A DNA stretch of 64,000 nt from Opitutaceae bacterium (GCA_028280945.1 JANQKV010000026.1:124001-188000); one strand, 5' to 3'; numbered from the stretch's first letter, positions 21,394 to 32,393 are shown. Notes: generated by a model not told the origin, from the sequence alone. Program-made: numbers and translations.

Positions 21394-21573
21394 TGGGTGG
21401 GCGTGTAGCGGTTTTGTTGTAGTTCCTAAAAACCTACTCTCGCTTGACAGTCAGACTTATAGGGCACGTTAGCGCGTCCTGAGACGTTTACAAAGCTGGG
21501 GGTGCTGTGCACGGTGCGGGCTCCTGCCGAGGAAATCACCCCGGCGCACTTCCTACTGCACCTACTTCTTGCG

Positions 21574-22356
21574 ATGAACTTGTTTCGCAATCTGTTCAGC
21601 TCCTCCATCGGTCGAAAATTCCTGATGGCGGTCACCGGACTTGTCCTCGTTGGTTTCGTCACCGGCCATCTGGTTGGCAACCTCCAGATCTTCATGCCGC
21701 CCGACCAAATCAATGGTTATGCGTACTTCTTACAGGGCCTCGGGCCCGCCCTTTGGGCCATCCGGCTCTTCCTGTTGGCGTGTGTTGTCATTCACGTGTG
21801 GGCGGCGGTCGTGCTCACCTTGGAGAGCAAGGCAGCTCGCGGTCCGGAAGTCTACGGGGTGAAAAAGTGGCTCCGTGCTTCGGTCGCTTCCCGCTACATG
21901 CGCATGAGCGGAGTTGTGGTGCTCGCTTTTATCATCTATCACCTCGCCCACTTCACGATCGGTATTCCCGGCGACGAGACCTACAAGGGTGCCCTCGAAC
22001 ATGTCGTATTGGAAAGCGATGTGCGCGAATTTGGGATCCCCTTGGCGTCAGCAGGCACCGAGGTGCACGACGTCTACTCAATGATCTTTCTGGGATTCGC
22101 CAACCCGCTCGTGTCGCTCTTCTACATCGTTGCGGTCGGACTACTCACGGTGCACCTCTGGCACGGGGCGGATTCACTCTTCCAGACGTTGGGTTGGCGC
22201 AACGCCAAGTGGGCCGTCGGCCTGCAACGCATCGTCGCCGTCTACTGCATCCTCTACTTCCTCGGCAACCTCGCCATTCCCGGCCTGATCCTCACGGGGA
22301 TCGTGCAGCCGGCCGAAGGCACCGCCGCGGCCGTTCAACTTCTCGCGCAACGCTAA
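21574..22356 (+). CDS. sdhC: Succinate dehydrogenase cytochrome b subunit
   Basis: 260 residues from the ATG at 21574; the long upstream extension lacks the family start MNLFRNLF. Five to six membrane helices are visible. His residues in GHLVGNL, YHLAHFTIG and VHLWHG are candidates for haem ligation. This is the single-gene b558-type membrane anchor used with SdhA and SdhB in Bacteroidota, Chlamydiae and relatives; no sdhD is expected. It stands 12 bp before sdhA. Confidence 0.93.
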   Translation: MNLFRNLFSSSIGRKFLMAVTGLVLVGFVTGHLVGNLQIFMPPDQINGYAYFLQGLGPALWAIRLFLLACVVIHVWAAVVLTLESKAARGPEVYGVKKWLRASVASRYMRMSGVVVLAFIIYHLAHFTIGIPGDETYKGALEHVVLESDVREFGIPLASAGTEVHDVYSMIFLGFANPLVSLFYIVAVGLLTVHLWHGADSLFQTLGWRNAKWAVGLQRIVAVYCILYFLGNLAIPGLILTGIVQPAEGTAAAVQLLAQR

Positions 22357-22368
22357 ACGAATTCCGTC

Positions 22369-24291
<1,923 letters not shown>

Positions 24292-24308
24292 CTCCTCGAA
24301 TTACAATC

Positions 24309-24320
24309 TACGATTTACGA
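24309..24320 (+). repeat. Left arm of inverted repeat
   Basis: TACGATTTACGA, the reverse complement of 24693-24704. Confidence 0.85.
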
Positions 24321-24345
24321 AGGACGATTGAGTTGAGGCTCCGAA

Positions 24346-24705
24346 ATGATCAAAGCCGACATGTTGCAGCGAACGCAGGAATTTGCCCTGCGGATTGTTC
24401 GCTTGGTCGAGGCTTTGCCGGGTCAATCAACAAGCCAGATTCTCGGTCGCCAATTGTTGCGAAGTGGCACCTCGGTGGGGGCGAATTATCGAGCTGCCTG
24501 CCGGGCCAAATCGAAGGCCGACTTCATCAACAAACTGAAAATCGTAGAAGAAGAATGCGACGAATCCCTCTATTGGATGGAGTTGATTGTCGCTGCCGAA
24601 CTCATTCCCAAATCCAAACTCGGCCCTCTCATCAAAGAGGCCGGAGAACTTCTCTCAATCACGGTCGCCGCGATCAAAACCACGCGAGCCAATCGTAAAT
24701 CGTAA
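24346..24705 (+). CDS. Four-helix-bundle protein (TIGR02436/S23-like)
   Basis: 119 residues from the ATG at 24346. Four amphipathic helices are readable, with the family marks [28 protein letters not shown] and [12 protein letters not shown]. These proteins are encoded inside 23S rRNA intervening sequences and elsewhere, and resemble the Avd accessory protein of diversity-generating retroelements; their own activity is poorly known. Here it lies in the same orientation between sdhA and sdhB and must be co-transcribed with them or removed from the transcript. Confidence 0.9.
   Translation: MIKADMLQRTQEFALRIVRLVEALPGQSTSQILGRQLLRSGTSVGANYRAACRAKSKADFINKLKIVEEECDESLYWMELIVAAELIPKSKLGPLIKEAGELLSITVAAIKTTRANRKS
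24693..24704 (+). repeat. Right arm of inverted repeat
   Basis: TCGTAAATCGTA, the reverse complement of 24309-24320; it overlaps the last codons of the four-helix-bundle gene. Confidence 0.85.
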
Positions 24706-24731
24706 TTCGTAACTCCGAAATCCTTTCAACC

Positions 24732-25529
24732 ATGGTCGCAGACAATACTTCCACTCAGAACATCTCCCTCAACCTGCGGGTCTGGCGGCAAGCCGGACCG
24801 AACAAGGAGGGCAAGTTCGTCGACTACAAGGCTGAGAACCTCAATCCAAACATGTCGTTCCTCGAGATGCTCGATGTCGTCAACGACGACCTTGAGCGCA
24901 AGGGCGAGGAACCCATTGCTTTTGCCCACGACTGCCGCGAGGGCATTTGCGGCACATGTTCGCTGGTCATTGACGGCAAACCCCACGGGCCGCATTCCGG
25001 CATCGCTTCCTGCCAAACCTACGTGCGCAGCTTCAAGGACGGTGACACCGTGGTGGTCGAGCCTTATCGGGCCAAGCCCTTCCCGGTCCAAAAGGACCTC
25101 ATCACCGATCGGGCGGCCTTCGATGCCATTCAGCAGGCCGGTGGATTCATCAGCATTCGCACCGGAGCCGCCGTCGATGCCAATGCCGTGCCGGTTCCGA
25201 AGGAGGACGCCGACCTTGCGATGGACGCCGCAGCGTGCATTGGTTGCGGCGCTTGCGTCGCCGCCTGTAAAAATGCTTCCGCCATGCTCTTCGTGGGGGC
25301 GAAGGTTTCGCAGTATTCGTTGCTCCCGCAGGGGCAACCCGAGCGTGACAAGCGTGTCCTGGCGATGGTCTCGAAGATGGATGAGCTCGGCTTCGGCAAT
25401 TGCACCAACCAATACGAGTGCTCCGCGGCCTGTCCGAAATTAATCAGCCACGACTTCATCGCCCGCCTCAACCGCGACTACATGAGCGCGTCGATCCGCC
25501 AGGCATTCAAGCCCAAGAGTTCCGTCTAA
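24732..25529 (+). CDS. sdhB: Succinate dehydrogenase iron-sulfur subunit
   Basis: 265 residues. The [2Fe-2S] site reads [15 protein letters not shown] at about 61-75. The [4Fe-4S]/[3Fe-4S] Cys clusters read [13 protein letters not shown] and [13 protein letters not shown] in the C-terminal half. It passes electrons from SdhA flavin to the cytochrome b anchor. It is the last sdh gene; a strong terminator follows and overlaps the next coding start. Confidence 0.97.
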   Translation: MVADNTSTQNISLNLRVWRQAGPNKEGKFVDYKAENLNPNMSFLEMLDVVNDDLERKGEEPIAFAHDCREGICGTCSLVIDGKPHGPHSGIASCQTYVRSFKDGDTVVVEPYRAKPFPVQKDLITDRAAFDAIQQAGGFISIRTGAAVDANAVPVPKEDADLAMDAAACIGCGACVAACKNASAMLFVGAKVSQYSLLPQGQPERDKRVLAMVSKMDELGFGNCTNQYECSAACPKLISHDFIARLNRDYMSASIRQAFKPKSSV

Positions 25530-25562
25530 GGGTCTTGTCTCGGCGACCAACCTGCAAAAGCT

Positions 25563-25594
25563 GCCCGCACGATGATCCGTGCGGGCTTTTTTTT
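25563..25594 (+). terminator. Intrinsic terminator of the sdh operon
   Basis: GCCCGCACG pairs with CGTGCGGGC around ATGATC, followed by eight T. The loop contains the ATG (25572) of the next gene and the T-run encodes its Phe-Phe, so terminator and coding sequence overlap. Confidence 0.9.
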
Positions 25595-26267
25595 GTTGGC
25601 ACTCTTTGGTCTCTCCGCCGCGGAGGGTCGGACTGAGGGATGGGCGTTGTTGGGGACGGATCCGAAGGAATTCTCCCAAGCCTGGGAAACGCGGGGTTTT
25701 CCGTTGATCGCCGCGACGCACTATGACGCCAGACTCCAGGACGGGCAGGTCATCGTCACGGGGGTGAGTGAAAATGCCAACCGTGCGGCGGCACGGCGAG
25801 TGGCGGTGAAGCAGCCGACCCGGGCCCGACTCACCTGGTCCTGGCGGGTACGTTCCCAGCTCGACGGCACGGTGTCGGAACGGACCAAGGCCGGGGACGA
25901 TTTTGCCGCGCGGGTGTTTGTGATCTTTGAGACCTCGGTGATCCCGACCCGCACCCGTGCCATCAACTATGTCTGGGCGGCGAATGAACCCGTCGATTCC
26001 GTTTTCCCCAGCCCCTACACCCGTCGTGTCGCTCACATCGTCCTGCAGACGGCCGGTCATGAGGCATCGGATACCTGGCGCCACGAGTCCCGTGACGTGT
26101 TGGCCGATTACCGGAAGTTTTTTGGCGAATCCCCGTCGGTGATCACCGCCGTGGCGATCATGGTCGACACGGACAATACCGACGGTCGGGCAGAGGCGGA
26201 CTTTCGGCATATTGTTTTGGAAATACAACCGCCGCCTGAGGACTCTCGCTCAGATGCCTCAAACTGA
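25572..26267 (+). CDS. Exported DUF3047 protein
   Basis: 231 residues. The signal peptide (1-18, MIRAGFFLLALFGLSAAEG) is encoded by the sdh terminator. The body matches DUF3047 in DDFAARVFVIFE, INYVWAANEP and VTAVAIMVDTDNT-like (AVAIMVDTDNTDGRA) strands, which belong to a jelly-roll periplasmic domain of unknown function. The stop overlaps the glycosyltransferase start, so the next genes are probably coupled to it. Confidence 0.85.
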   Translation: MIRAGFFLLALFGLSAAEGRTEGWALLGTDPKEFSQAWETRGFPLIAATHYDARLQDGQVIVTGVSENANRAAARRVAVKQPTRARLTWSWRVRSQLDGTVSERTKAGDDFAARVFVIFETSVIPTRTRAINYVWAANEPVDSVFPSPYTRRVAHIVLQTAGHEASDTWRHESRDVLADYRKFFGESPSVITAVAIMVDTDNTDGRAEADFRHIVLEIQPPPEDSRSDASN

Positions 26268-26949
26268 GCTGGCCATTGTCATCCCCACTCTGGATGAAGC
26301 GCGAAACCTACCGGATTTGCTGAAAACACTGCGGAAGCTCTTTCCCGAAGCCTCGGTGGTGGTGGTCGATGCGGGGAGCTCCGATGGCACGGCGGATCTG
26401 GCGGAGCGGTCCGGCGCGAATGTGGTGCTGCGTGATCAACCACGCTCGCGTGGAGGCCAATTGCGAGCCGGGGCGGCGGCGGTTGACCCTGCCTGGTTTT
26501 TGTTCCTGCACGCCGACACCCGGCTGGATGCCGATGCAGCGCGTGCTTCCGCCGATTACATGCGCCGTCCCGATGCCACGATGGCGATGTTTCAGGTCCG
26601 GTTCGATCATGCGAGCGGGCTGCTGCGGTTCTCCGCGTGGTGCACGCGGTTTGATTCGGTTTTCACGCGATTTGGCGACCAGGGAATCCTGATCTCGCGG
26701 CCGACCTACGACGGACTTGGCGGATTCAAGAACTGGCCGCTGTTCGAAGATGTCGATCTCGGACGACGGGCCAGGCGGATCCGCCCGATCGATATCTTGC
26801 CAGCCAGTGTGCTCACTTCGTCGCGACGATTTCGTCGTCACGGTGTCTGGCGCCAGCAGTGGCGTAATGCCGTCCTCTTGATCCGATTCCTGCTTGGCGC
26901 CGATCCGCGAAAACTTGTGCGGAATTATCCTCCTGCCTCCGACCTCTGA
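26254..26949 (+). CDS. Family 2 glycosyltransferase (TIGR04283-like)
   Basis: 231 residues from the ATG at 26254, inside the 3' end of the DUF3047 gene. The GT-A motifs are IVIPTLDEARNLPDLL, VVVDAGSSDGTADLA and the metal-binding FLHADTRLD. The FGDQGILI and GGFKNWPLFEDVDLGRR segments are typical of the TIGR04283 group, often listed with arsenosugar genes. The partner radical-SAM gene is absent here, so that pathway is not claimed. Confidence 0.85.
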   Translation: MPQTELAIVIPTLDEARNLPDLLKTLRKLFPEASVVVVDAGSSDGTADLAERSGANVVLRDQPRSRGGQLRAGAAAVDPAWFLFLHADTRLDADAARASADYMRRPDATMAMFQVRFDHASGLLRFSAWCTRFDSVFTRFGDQGILISRPTYDGLGGFKNWPLFEDVDLGRRARRIRPIDILPASVLTSSRRFRRHGVWRQQWRNAVLLIRFLLGADPRKLVRNYPPASDL

Positions 26950-26957
26950 CTCAAGTG

Positions 26958-27752
26958 ATGCCGATGCTGCGAACACTTCGTTTTGGGTGCCTCTTGCTTG
27001 CCGGGAGCATGGTTTTGCCGGTGCAAGCCAGTTTGGATCATCATCTCCTGAGCAAGGTGCTGCAGGATCATGTGGCGGAGGGTTTGGTTGATTATGCAGC
27101 TTTGGCTGAAGATGACCGCCTCGAGACGTATTTGACCCAGTTGGCCGAAACCGACCCGGCGGCCCTTTCGACCGAAGAGGAGAAACTTGCCCTGTGGATC
27201 AATGCTTACAACGCCTACACGCTCAAGTTGGTGGCGGACGACTATCCCATCGACAGTATCCACGATTTGGCGACCGGCGGCATGATCATCGGATGGCTGA
27301 TCAAACGCACGGCCTGGGACATCCGTTTCGCCGAAGTGGGAGGGGAGACTTACACGCTCAATGAGATTGAGCACGAGATCATGCGGAAGCAGTTCGATGA
27401 GCCTCGCATTCATTTTGCCATCGTCTGTGCGGCGATTTCCTGTCCGTTGCTGCGGGCGGAGGCCTACCTGCCGGAGCGGTTGGAGGAGCAGCTTGAAGAG
27501 GAGGGGCGCAAGTTCCTGGCCGACCCCAGTCGCAACACGTTCGACCTTTCCCAACGCCGTGCCTGGATCTCAAAAATCTTCAGTTGGTTCGGAGAGGACT
27601 TCGGCGACAACGACGCCGAGCTGATTCGCTACCTGGCGCGGTTTGCTCCATTCGCGGTCGCGGCCGACATGGCCCGGAATGCGGAAGAGTGGAAGGTGGG
27701 CTACCAGCGTTACGACTGGTCGCTGAATGACCAGGCTCAGCCGGGAAGTTGA
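26958..27752 (+). CDS. Exported DUF547 protein
   Basis: 264 residues from the ATG at 26958, with a signal peptide ending VQA. DUF547 marks include KLALWINAYNAYTLKLV, the IEHEIMR helix, RIHFAIVCAAISCPLLR and the ISKIFSWFGEDFG segment; a conserved Cys lies in the ISCP motif. The fold is thought to be peptidase-like, but activity is unproven. It follows the glycosyltransferase by 8 bp in one operon. Confidence 0.88.
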   Translation: MPMLRTLRFGCLLLAGSMVLPVQASLDHHLLSKVLQDHVAEGLVDYAALAEDDRLETYLTQLAETDPAALSTEEEKLALWINAYNAYTLKLVADDYPIDSIHDLATGGMIIGWLIKRTAWDIRFAEVGGETYTLNEIEHEIMRKQFDEPRIHFAIVCAAISCPLLRAEAYLPERLEEQLEEEGRKFLADPSRNTFDLSQRRAWISKIFSWFGEDFGDNDAELIRYLARFAPFAVAADMARNAEEWKVGYQRYDWSLNDQAQPGS

Positions 27753-27771
27753 CGCGAGCGGGTGGCGTCGG

Positions 27772-28257
27772 TCAGTTGCGGCGCAGGCCGGTCACGTCAA
27801 CCACGCCGCTGGAGCTGGACTTGCTGGTCAGGAGTTGACCGCCGGACATGATCACCAGGCGGGTGCGCATGTCGTAGTTTACAGCATTGCGGTCGAATAC
27901 GGTCGCGATCAGTTCCGCCAGCCCGGCTTCGTCGATTTGGAAAGTGATGTCGCCGGTGTTGGTGCTGAGCGCCTGGGTGGCGATTGGTTTGTCCGAGGTG
28001 GCCTTGCCGAGTTTGATGCCGTTGACGACCAAATCGATTTGCACCTCGCGGATGCCGATGGGGCGCACGGTTTCGTTGCGGCAGCGAACGGTGACGACCA
28101 GCTCGTGGGAGCCATCGGGCAGCTCGTTGAAGGAGCGCACGCCGATGAGGTCGACCTCCATGCCGGCGAGGTCCTTGGGGATGTTTTCACACCCGCTGAT
28201 GAAGGCGGCGACAACGAGGAGGGGCAGGGCGAAGAGACGAGAAAAGGTGACAGACAT
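27772..28257 (-). CDS. LEA14-like (WHy domain) lipoprotein
   Basis: 161 residues. A lipobox-like FISGC ends the signal at Cys 23, so the protein is probably lipid-anchored. The mature part resembles LEA type 2 / WHy domains: VDLIGVRSFN, then VTVRCRNET and a RPIGIREVQIDLVVNGIKLGKA strand pair. Such proteins are linked to stress or toxin responses in other organisms; the role here is unknown. It converges with the DUF547 gene, 19 bp apart, and lies downstream of the AbgT gene. Confidence 0.75.
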   Translation of the reverse strand: MSVTFSRLFALPLLVVAAFISGCENIPKDLAGMEVDLIGVRSFNELPDGSHELVVTVRCRNETVRPIGIREVQIDLVVNGIKLGKATSDKPIATQALSTNTGDITFQIDEAGLAELIATVFDRNAVNYDMRTRLVIMSGGQLLTSKSSSSGVVDVTGLRRN

Positions 28258-28332
28258 GGTGTTGTTGGCAGGGGTTAAGTGAATAGCTCGTTGGTCTGCG
28301 GGGCAAGGGCGGGGATTTTCCGTTGGGGGCTC

Positions 28333-29868
28333 TTACGAGGGCAGGTAAAGGGGCGCGTTGGGTCCCAGAGGCAGGCCGGTCACGATCCATACGGCCATCA
28401 TCACCGTCCAGGCGATCAGGAATCCCACCGAGTAAGGCAGCATGGTGGCGATAATCGTGCCCATGCCGGTTTCGGAATCGTACTTGCGGGCAAACGTGAT
28501 GATCAGGGGAAAGTAGGCCATGAGTGGCGTGATGATGTTGGTCACACTGTCCCCGACCCGATAGGCCGCCTGCACAAGCTCTGGAGAAAAGCCCAGCAGC
28601 ATGAACATGGGCACAAAGATCGGGGCGATGAGCGCCCATTTGGCCGATGCGCTGCCGACGATGAGGTTGATGATGGCCGCGAGGATGACCAGGCCCACCA
28701 TCATGAGAATGGGCCAGTTGTCCAAACCGAGCGCCTGCAGCCCGCCGGCTCCCTTCACGGCAAAGATCAGGCCGAGGTTGGTCCAATTGAAGAACGCGAT
28801 GAACTGCGAGGCGAAGAATGCCAAAACCAGGTAGGCTCCCAGCGTGCCCATCGCGTCGTTCATGGCGCCGACGATGTCCCGGTCGGATTTAACGGTTCTT
28901 GCGCCCAGTCCGTAGGCGAGGCCGGAGCCAAAACCGATGACAAAGAGAAATGGCACCAAGTAGGCGAAGGGCAGCGACCGCATCAGATCGTCGGGATAGG
29001 CGGGGTTGCGCAAAAACCCCTCGGCGGGCACGACCCCGGCTACAAGCACCGCGGTGGTGATGGCCGCAAAAACCACCGTGAACCAGAGCCCGCGTTTTTC
29101 AGCGGAGGCGAGTGGCGTGAGCTCTTCCGGTTTCACGTTGCCCGTGTAGTCGCCGAGCTGGGGTTCCACCACCCGATGCGTCACCCAAGTGCCCACCAGC
29201 ACAACCACAAACGTGGACACAAAAATGAAGTAATAGTTGGCCAGACCGGTGACCGTGTAGGCGGGGTCGATCAGCTTCGCCGCTTCGGTGGACAAGCCGG
29301 CGAGGATTACATCAATGGCGCTGATCAGGAGGTTGGCTGAGAATCCCCCGGAGACTCCGGCGAATCCGGCCGCGAGGCCGGCCAAGGGGTGCCGTCCGAC
29401 GGCATGGAAAATCGTGGCGGCGAGTGGAATCAACAACACGTAGCCAACGTCGGCCCCGATATTGGACATGACCCCGGCGAATACGACGATTGGCGTAACC
29501 CAACTTTTTGGCGTGGAAAGCACGAGCGCCCGCACCGCGGCACCGATCAGGCCGGTGCGTTCGGCGACGGCGATGCCGAGCAGGCACACAATCACGACAC
29601 CCAGAGGGTGGAAATTGACGAAGACGTGCACCATCTCCTGCACGATTTTCTGAAACCCGGCCAGGTTCAACAGACTGACGGCGGCAATGGTTTCGCCCGT
29701 GGCAGGATGTTCGACCGCAAGGTCAACCGCTTCGGCGATGCCTGAGCAGATTAGGACGGCGGCGGCCAGGATGGCAAAAAGGGTGGCCGGCTCAGGCAGG
29801 GCGTTGCCGGTGCGCTCCACGGCGCCAAGCGCACGAGCAAGCAGACGAGGAGGTTGCGAAGCGGGCAT
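28333..29868 (-). CDS. AbgT-family transporter
   Basis: 511 residues from the ATG at 29868. It has at least ten membrane segments, with hallmark runs AGVMSNIGADVGYVLLIPLAA, AGFAGVSGGFSANLL and GSASAKWALIAPIFVPMFM. The family includes p-aminobenzoyl-glutamate importers and sulfonamide/antimetabolite exporters, so the direction of transport is undecided. A 161-residue lipoprotein gene follows. Confidence 0.93.
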   Translation of the reverse strand: MPASQPPRLLARALGAVERTGNALPEPATLFAILAAAVLICSGIAEAVDLAVEHPATGETIAAVSLLNLAGFQKIVQEMVHVFVNFHPLGVVIVCLLGIAVAERTGLIGAAVRALVLSTPKSWVTPIVVFAGVMSNIGADVGYVLLIPLAATIFHAVGRHPLAGLAAGFAGVSGGFSANLLISAIDVILAGLSTEAAKLIDPAYTVTGLANYYFIFVSTFVVVLVGTWVTHRVVEPQLGDYTGNVKPEELTPLASAEKRGLWFTVVFAAITTAVLVAGVVPAEGFLRNPAYPDDLMRSLPFAYLVPFLFVIGFGSGLAYGLGARTVKSDRDIVGAMNDAMGTLGAYLVLAFFASQFIAFFNWTNLGLIFAVKGAGGLQALGLDNWPILMMVGLVILAAIINLIVGSASAKWALIAPIFVPMFMLLGFSPELVQAAYRVGDSVTNIITPLMAYFPLIITFARKYDSETGMGTIIATMLPYSVGFLIAWTVMMAVWIVTGLPLGPNAPLYLPS

Positions 29869-29917
29869 CGCCCCAAGCAAAGACTCTACGCTCCCAGCGC
29901 GAGAATTTACCTGTTAC

Positions 29918-30181
29918 TCAAAATGTCGAAAGGGCGTGGGCGCTTTCGATCATGAACCAGGTAACCATGGCGGTGAAGGTGACCAACGCGCCGATTTTCG
30001 TCCATTTTTGGCGTCGCAGGCGGTTGTCGAGAAAGTCCACGTGACGTCGGGGCCGGCAATCAGTCTCGCTGAAAAAACTCACAAACTGCGCGTTGCGAAT
30101 CGGGGTGGTCTGGGCGGGATGCTCGTCGATGTAGCCCAATTTGATGGGCGAGCGGCGGAACATGTGGCGCAGACGTCTCAT
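29918..30181 (-). CDS. Small hypothetical membrane protein
   Basis: 87 residues. The N-terminal 55 residues are Arg-rich and soluble; one membrane helix follows near the C-terminus (IGALVTFTAMVTWFMI). No family is recognised. It sits between the AbgT gene and the divergent lysA. Confidence 0.5.
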   Translation of the reverse strand: MRRLRHMFRRSPIKLGYIDEHPAQTTPIRNAQFVSFFSETDCRPRRHVDFLDNRLRRQKWTKIGALVTFTAMVTWFMIESAHALSTF

Positions 30182-30284
30182 GGGATGCCTTGCAGCAGGG
30201 TTTTTTTGAGTCGTTTTCTCAAGGCGAAACTCGCAGTTTGCGCGGGTTTGACGCGATTTTAGCGAGTATCCGGAAATTCAATTC

Positions 30285-31589
30285 ATGCACCATTTCTCTT
30301 ATCACGGTTCGAGCCTGCACTGCGAAGAAGTCGACCTGGCGGAAATCGCCGGCCTCTACGGCACGCCCACCTACGTCTACAGCGCGGCAACCATTACCGA
30401 TAACGTGACGCGCTTGCAGCGCAGTTTGGCGGACCTCGATCTGCAGGTCTGCTATGCGATGAAGGCCAACAGCTCCCTTGCGGTGCTGCGCCTTTTTGCC
30501 AATCTCGGCACGGGATTCGACTTGGTCAGTGGCGGGGAAATTCGGCGGGTGCTCGCCGCGGGGGCGAACATTCGATCGAGTGTCTTTGCCGGGGTGGGCA
30601 AGACGGAGGAGGAGATCGAGCTTGCGCTGCAGGAAGGGGTTTACGCGTTTCACGTCGAAAGCGAACCTGAGCTGGCCCGCATCAACCACGTGGCGGGTCG
30701 CCTTGGCCTGACCGCCCGCATCGCCATTCGGATAAACCCCGACGTCGACGCGAAGACCCACGCCAAGATCACCACGGGCAAAAGTGACAATAAGTTTGGC
30801 ATTCCCATGAGCGTGGCCGCGGAGGCTTACGGCGCGGCCGCCAAACTGCCCAACATCAAAGTCGCCGGCGTGCAGATGCACATTGGTTCCCAGTTGACCT
30901 CGGTAGGCCCTTTCCGTGAGGCCGTCGAAAAGGTCGTGCCGTTCGTCGCTCAACTTCAACGCGAGCACGCCCTCGAGTATTTTTCCATCGGGGGTGGCAT
31001 CGGCATCATTTACGAAGATGCCCTGGCCAGCGGCCAGGCGGACTGGTGGGAGAGGTTTTCCGAAGACGAACGTCCGCTCACTCCCGAGCTCTACGGCGCG
31101 GTGCTGTCACCGCTGCTTCAGCCCCTCGGCCTCAAGATCCTGCTCGAGCCGGGCCGATTCCTGATCGGCAACGCCGGAGTGATGCTCTCGCGGGTCGAAT
31201 ACCTGAAGCGCGGCGCGAACAAGAACTTCCTCGTCATCGATGCAGCGATGAACGACCTGGCGCGGCCGTCGATGTATGACAGCTATCACGAGATCGTGCC
31301 CGTCGAGCGCGATACCTCACGCGCTGCCATGGTGGCGGATGTGGTGGGGCCGATCTGCGAGAGTGGCGACTGCTTTGCCAAAGGTCGTGAGTTGCAGAGT
31401 GTGGGTGAAGGTGAACTCGTGGCGTTTCTCTCGGCCGGGGCCTACGGCTTCACCATGGCCAGCAATTACAATACCCGTGGTCGTCCCGCCGAGGTTTTGG
31501 TGCGGGGCAGTGCGTTTGAGCTCGTGCACGAACGCGAGTCCTTTGAGCGGCAGATTGCCGGTGAAAAGATTCCCGGGTTTCTTGCGTAG
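30285..31589 (+). CDS. lysA: Diaminopimelate decarboxylase
   Basis: 434 residues. The PLP lysine is in VCYAMKANSS at about 50-58. The GFDLVSGGEIRR, INPDVDAKTHAKITTGK and IGGGIGI segments and the dimer-interface CESGDCFAKGREL are all as in LysA. It makes lysine from meso-diaminopimelate. panB starts 9 bp after its stop, so the two are likely co-transcribed. Confidence 0.97.
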   Translation: MHHFSYHGSSLHCEEVDLAEIAGLYGTPTYVYSAATITDNVTRLQRSLADLDLQVCYAMKANSSLAVLRLFANLGTGFDLVSGGEIRRVLAAGANIRSSVFAGVGKTEEEIELALQEGVYAFHVESEPELARINHVAGRLGLTARIAIRINPDVDAKTHAKITTGKSDNKFGIPMSVAAEAYGAAAKLPNIKVAGVQMHIGSQLTSVGPFREAVEKVVPFVAQLQREHALEYFSIGGGIGIIYEDALASGQADWWERFSEDERPLTPELYGAVLSPLLQPLGLKILLEPGRFLIGNAGVMLSRVEYLKRGANKNFLVIDAAMNDLARPSMYDSYHEIVPVERDTSRAAMVADVVGPICESGDCFAKGRELQSVGEGELVAFLSAGAYGFTMASNYNTRGRPAEVLVRGSAFELVHERESFERQIAGEKIPGFLA

Positions 31590-31598
31590 GGATTTTCG

Positions 31599-32393
31599 AT
31601 GAGCGCAACGCGTCCCAAAGTCACCCCTCACACGATTCGACAGCGAAAGGGCGGCGACCCGATTGTCGCCGTCACGGCTTATGACGCCATCATGGCGCAC
31701 TATGCCGACGCTGCGGGCATCGACATCATGCTGGTCGGCGACTCCGTGGGAAACACGGCGCTGGGCCTGGAGAGCACGGTGCCGGTCACCCTTGATATCA
31801 TTGCGCATCACACCGCGGCCGTGGCCCGCACGAAACCCAAGGCGATGATCGCGGCTGATGTGCCGTTTGCGGAGGCGCACTTCGATTTTGGTGACGTGTT
31901 GCGGTCTTGCCAGCGGTTGCTGCAGGATGCCGGGGCCGACGCCGTGAAAATTGAAGGCGGGGAAACGATGGCTCCCACCATCGCACGCCTGGTCGACGCC
32001 GGCGTGCCGGTTTGGGGGCATACCGGCTTGATGCCGCAGCAGGTCAAGCAACTCGGTCGCTACAAGAAATACGGTTTGAATGCCAAGGAAACCGACCAGC
32101 TGGTGGCCGATGCCAAGGCGTTGGAGGATGCGGGTTGCTTTGCTCTTCTTTTGGAGCTGGTGAAACCGGAGGCGGCGCGCGCCGTGGTGCAGGCCGTCGA
32201 CGTGCCGGTGGTCGGGATCGGGGCCGGGGCGGAGTGCGACGGGCAGATCCTGGTGTTCACCGACGTGCTGGGGCTCACCCCGGGTTACGTGCCGGGATTC
32301 GTCGAACAATTTGCCGATACGGGCAGGGTCTGGAGTGACGGACTGGACGCCTACGCCCGGGCGGTGCGCGAACGCAAGTTTCCGTCGAAGTAG
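31599..32393 (+). CDS. panB: 3-methyl-2-oxobutanoate hydroxymethyltransferase
   Basis: 264 residues. Family motifs are VTAYDAIMAHYAD, the MLVGDSVGNTALG metal-binding stretch at about 45-57, KIEGGE and GHTGLMPQ. It adds the hydroxymethyl group from methylene-THF to ketoisovalerate in pantothenate synthesis. It is the second gene of a lysA-panB unit. Confidence 0.96.
   Translation: MSATRPKVTPHTIRQRKGGDPIVAVTAYDAIMAHYADAAGIDIMLVGDSVGNTALGLESTVPVTLDIIAHHTAAVARTKPKAMIAADVPFAEAHFDFGDVLRSCQRLLQDAGADAVKIEGGETMAPTIARLVDAGVPVWGHTGLMPQQVKQLGRYKKYGLNAKETDQLVADAKALEDAGCFALLLELVKPEAARAVVQAVDVPVVGIGAGAECDGQILVFTDVLGLTPGYVPGFVEQFADTGRVWSDGLDAYARAVRERKFPSK

Larger units (their letters stand above)
24296..24712 (+). 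mobile_element. Candidate IVS-like element inside the sdh operon
   Basis: The segment between sdhA and sdhB contains one small gene and is bounded by a 12-bp perfect inverted repeat (24309-24320 and 24693-24704), extended by ACGATTG/CAATCGT and by weaker pairing outside. The right arm contains the gene's stop codon. CTCCGAAAT occurs at 24339-24347 and again at 24713-24721, a possible direct repeat. Four-helix-bundle genes flanked by stems are known from 23S rRNA intervening sequences; the mobile status here is an inference. Confidence 0.55.

Noticed and set aside
21444..21472. TTGACA as the sdh promoter -35 box
   Set aside because: No acceptable -10 box at 16-18 bp; the match may be chance.
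26254..27752. Complete arsenosugar biosynthesis cluster
   Set aside because: Only a TIGR04283-like glycosyltransferase is present; the core enzyme genes are missing.
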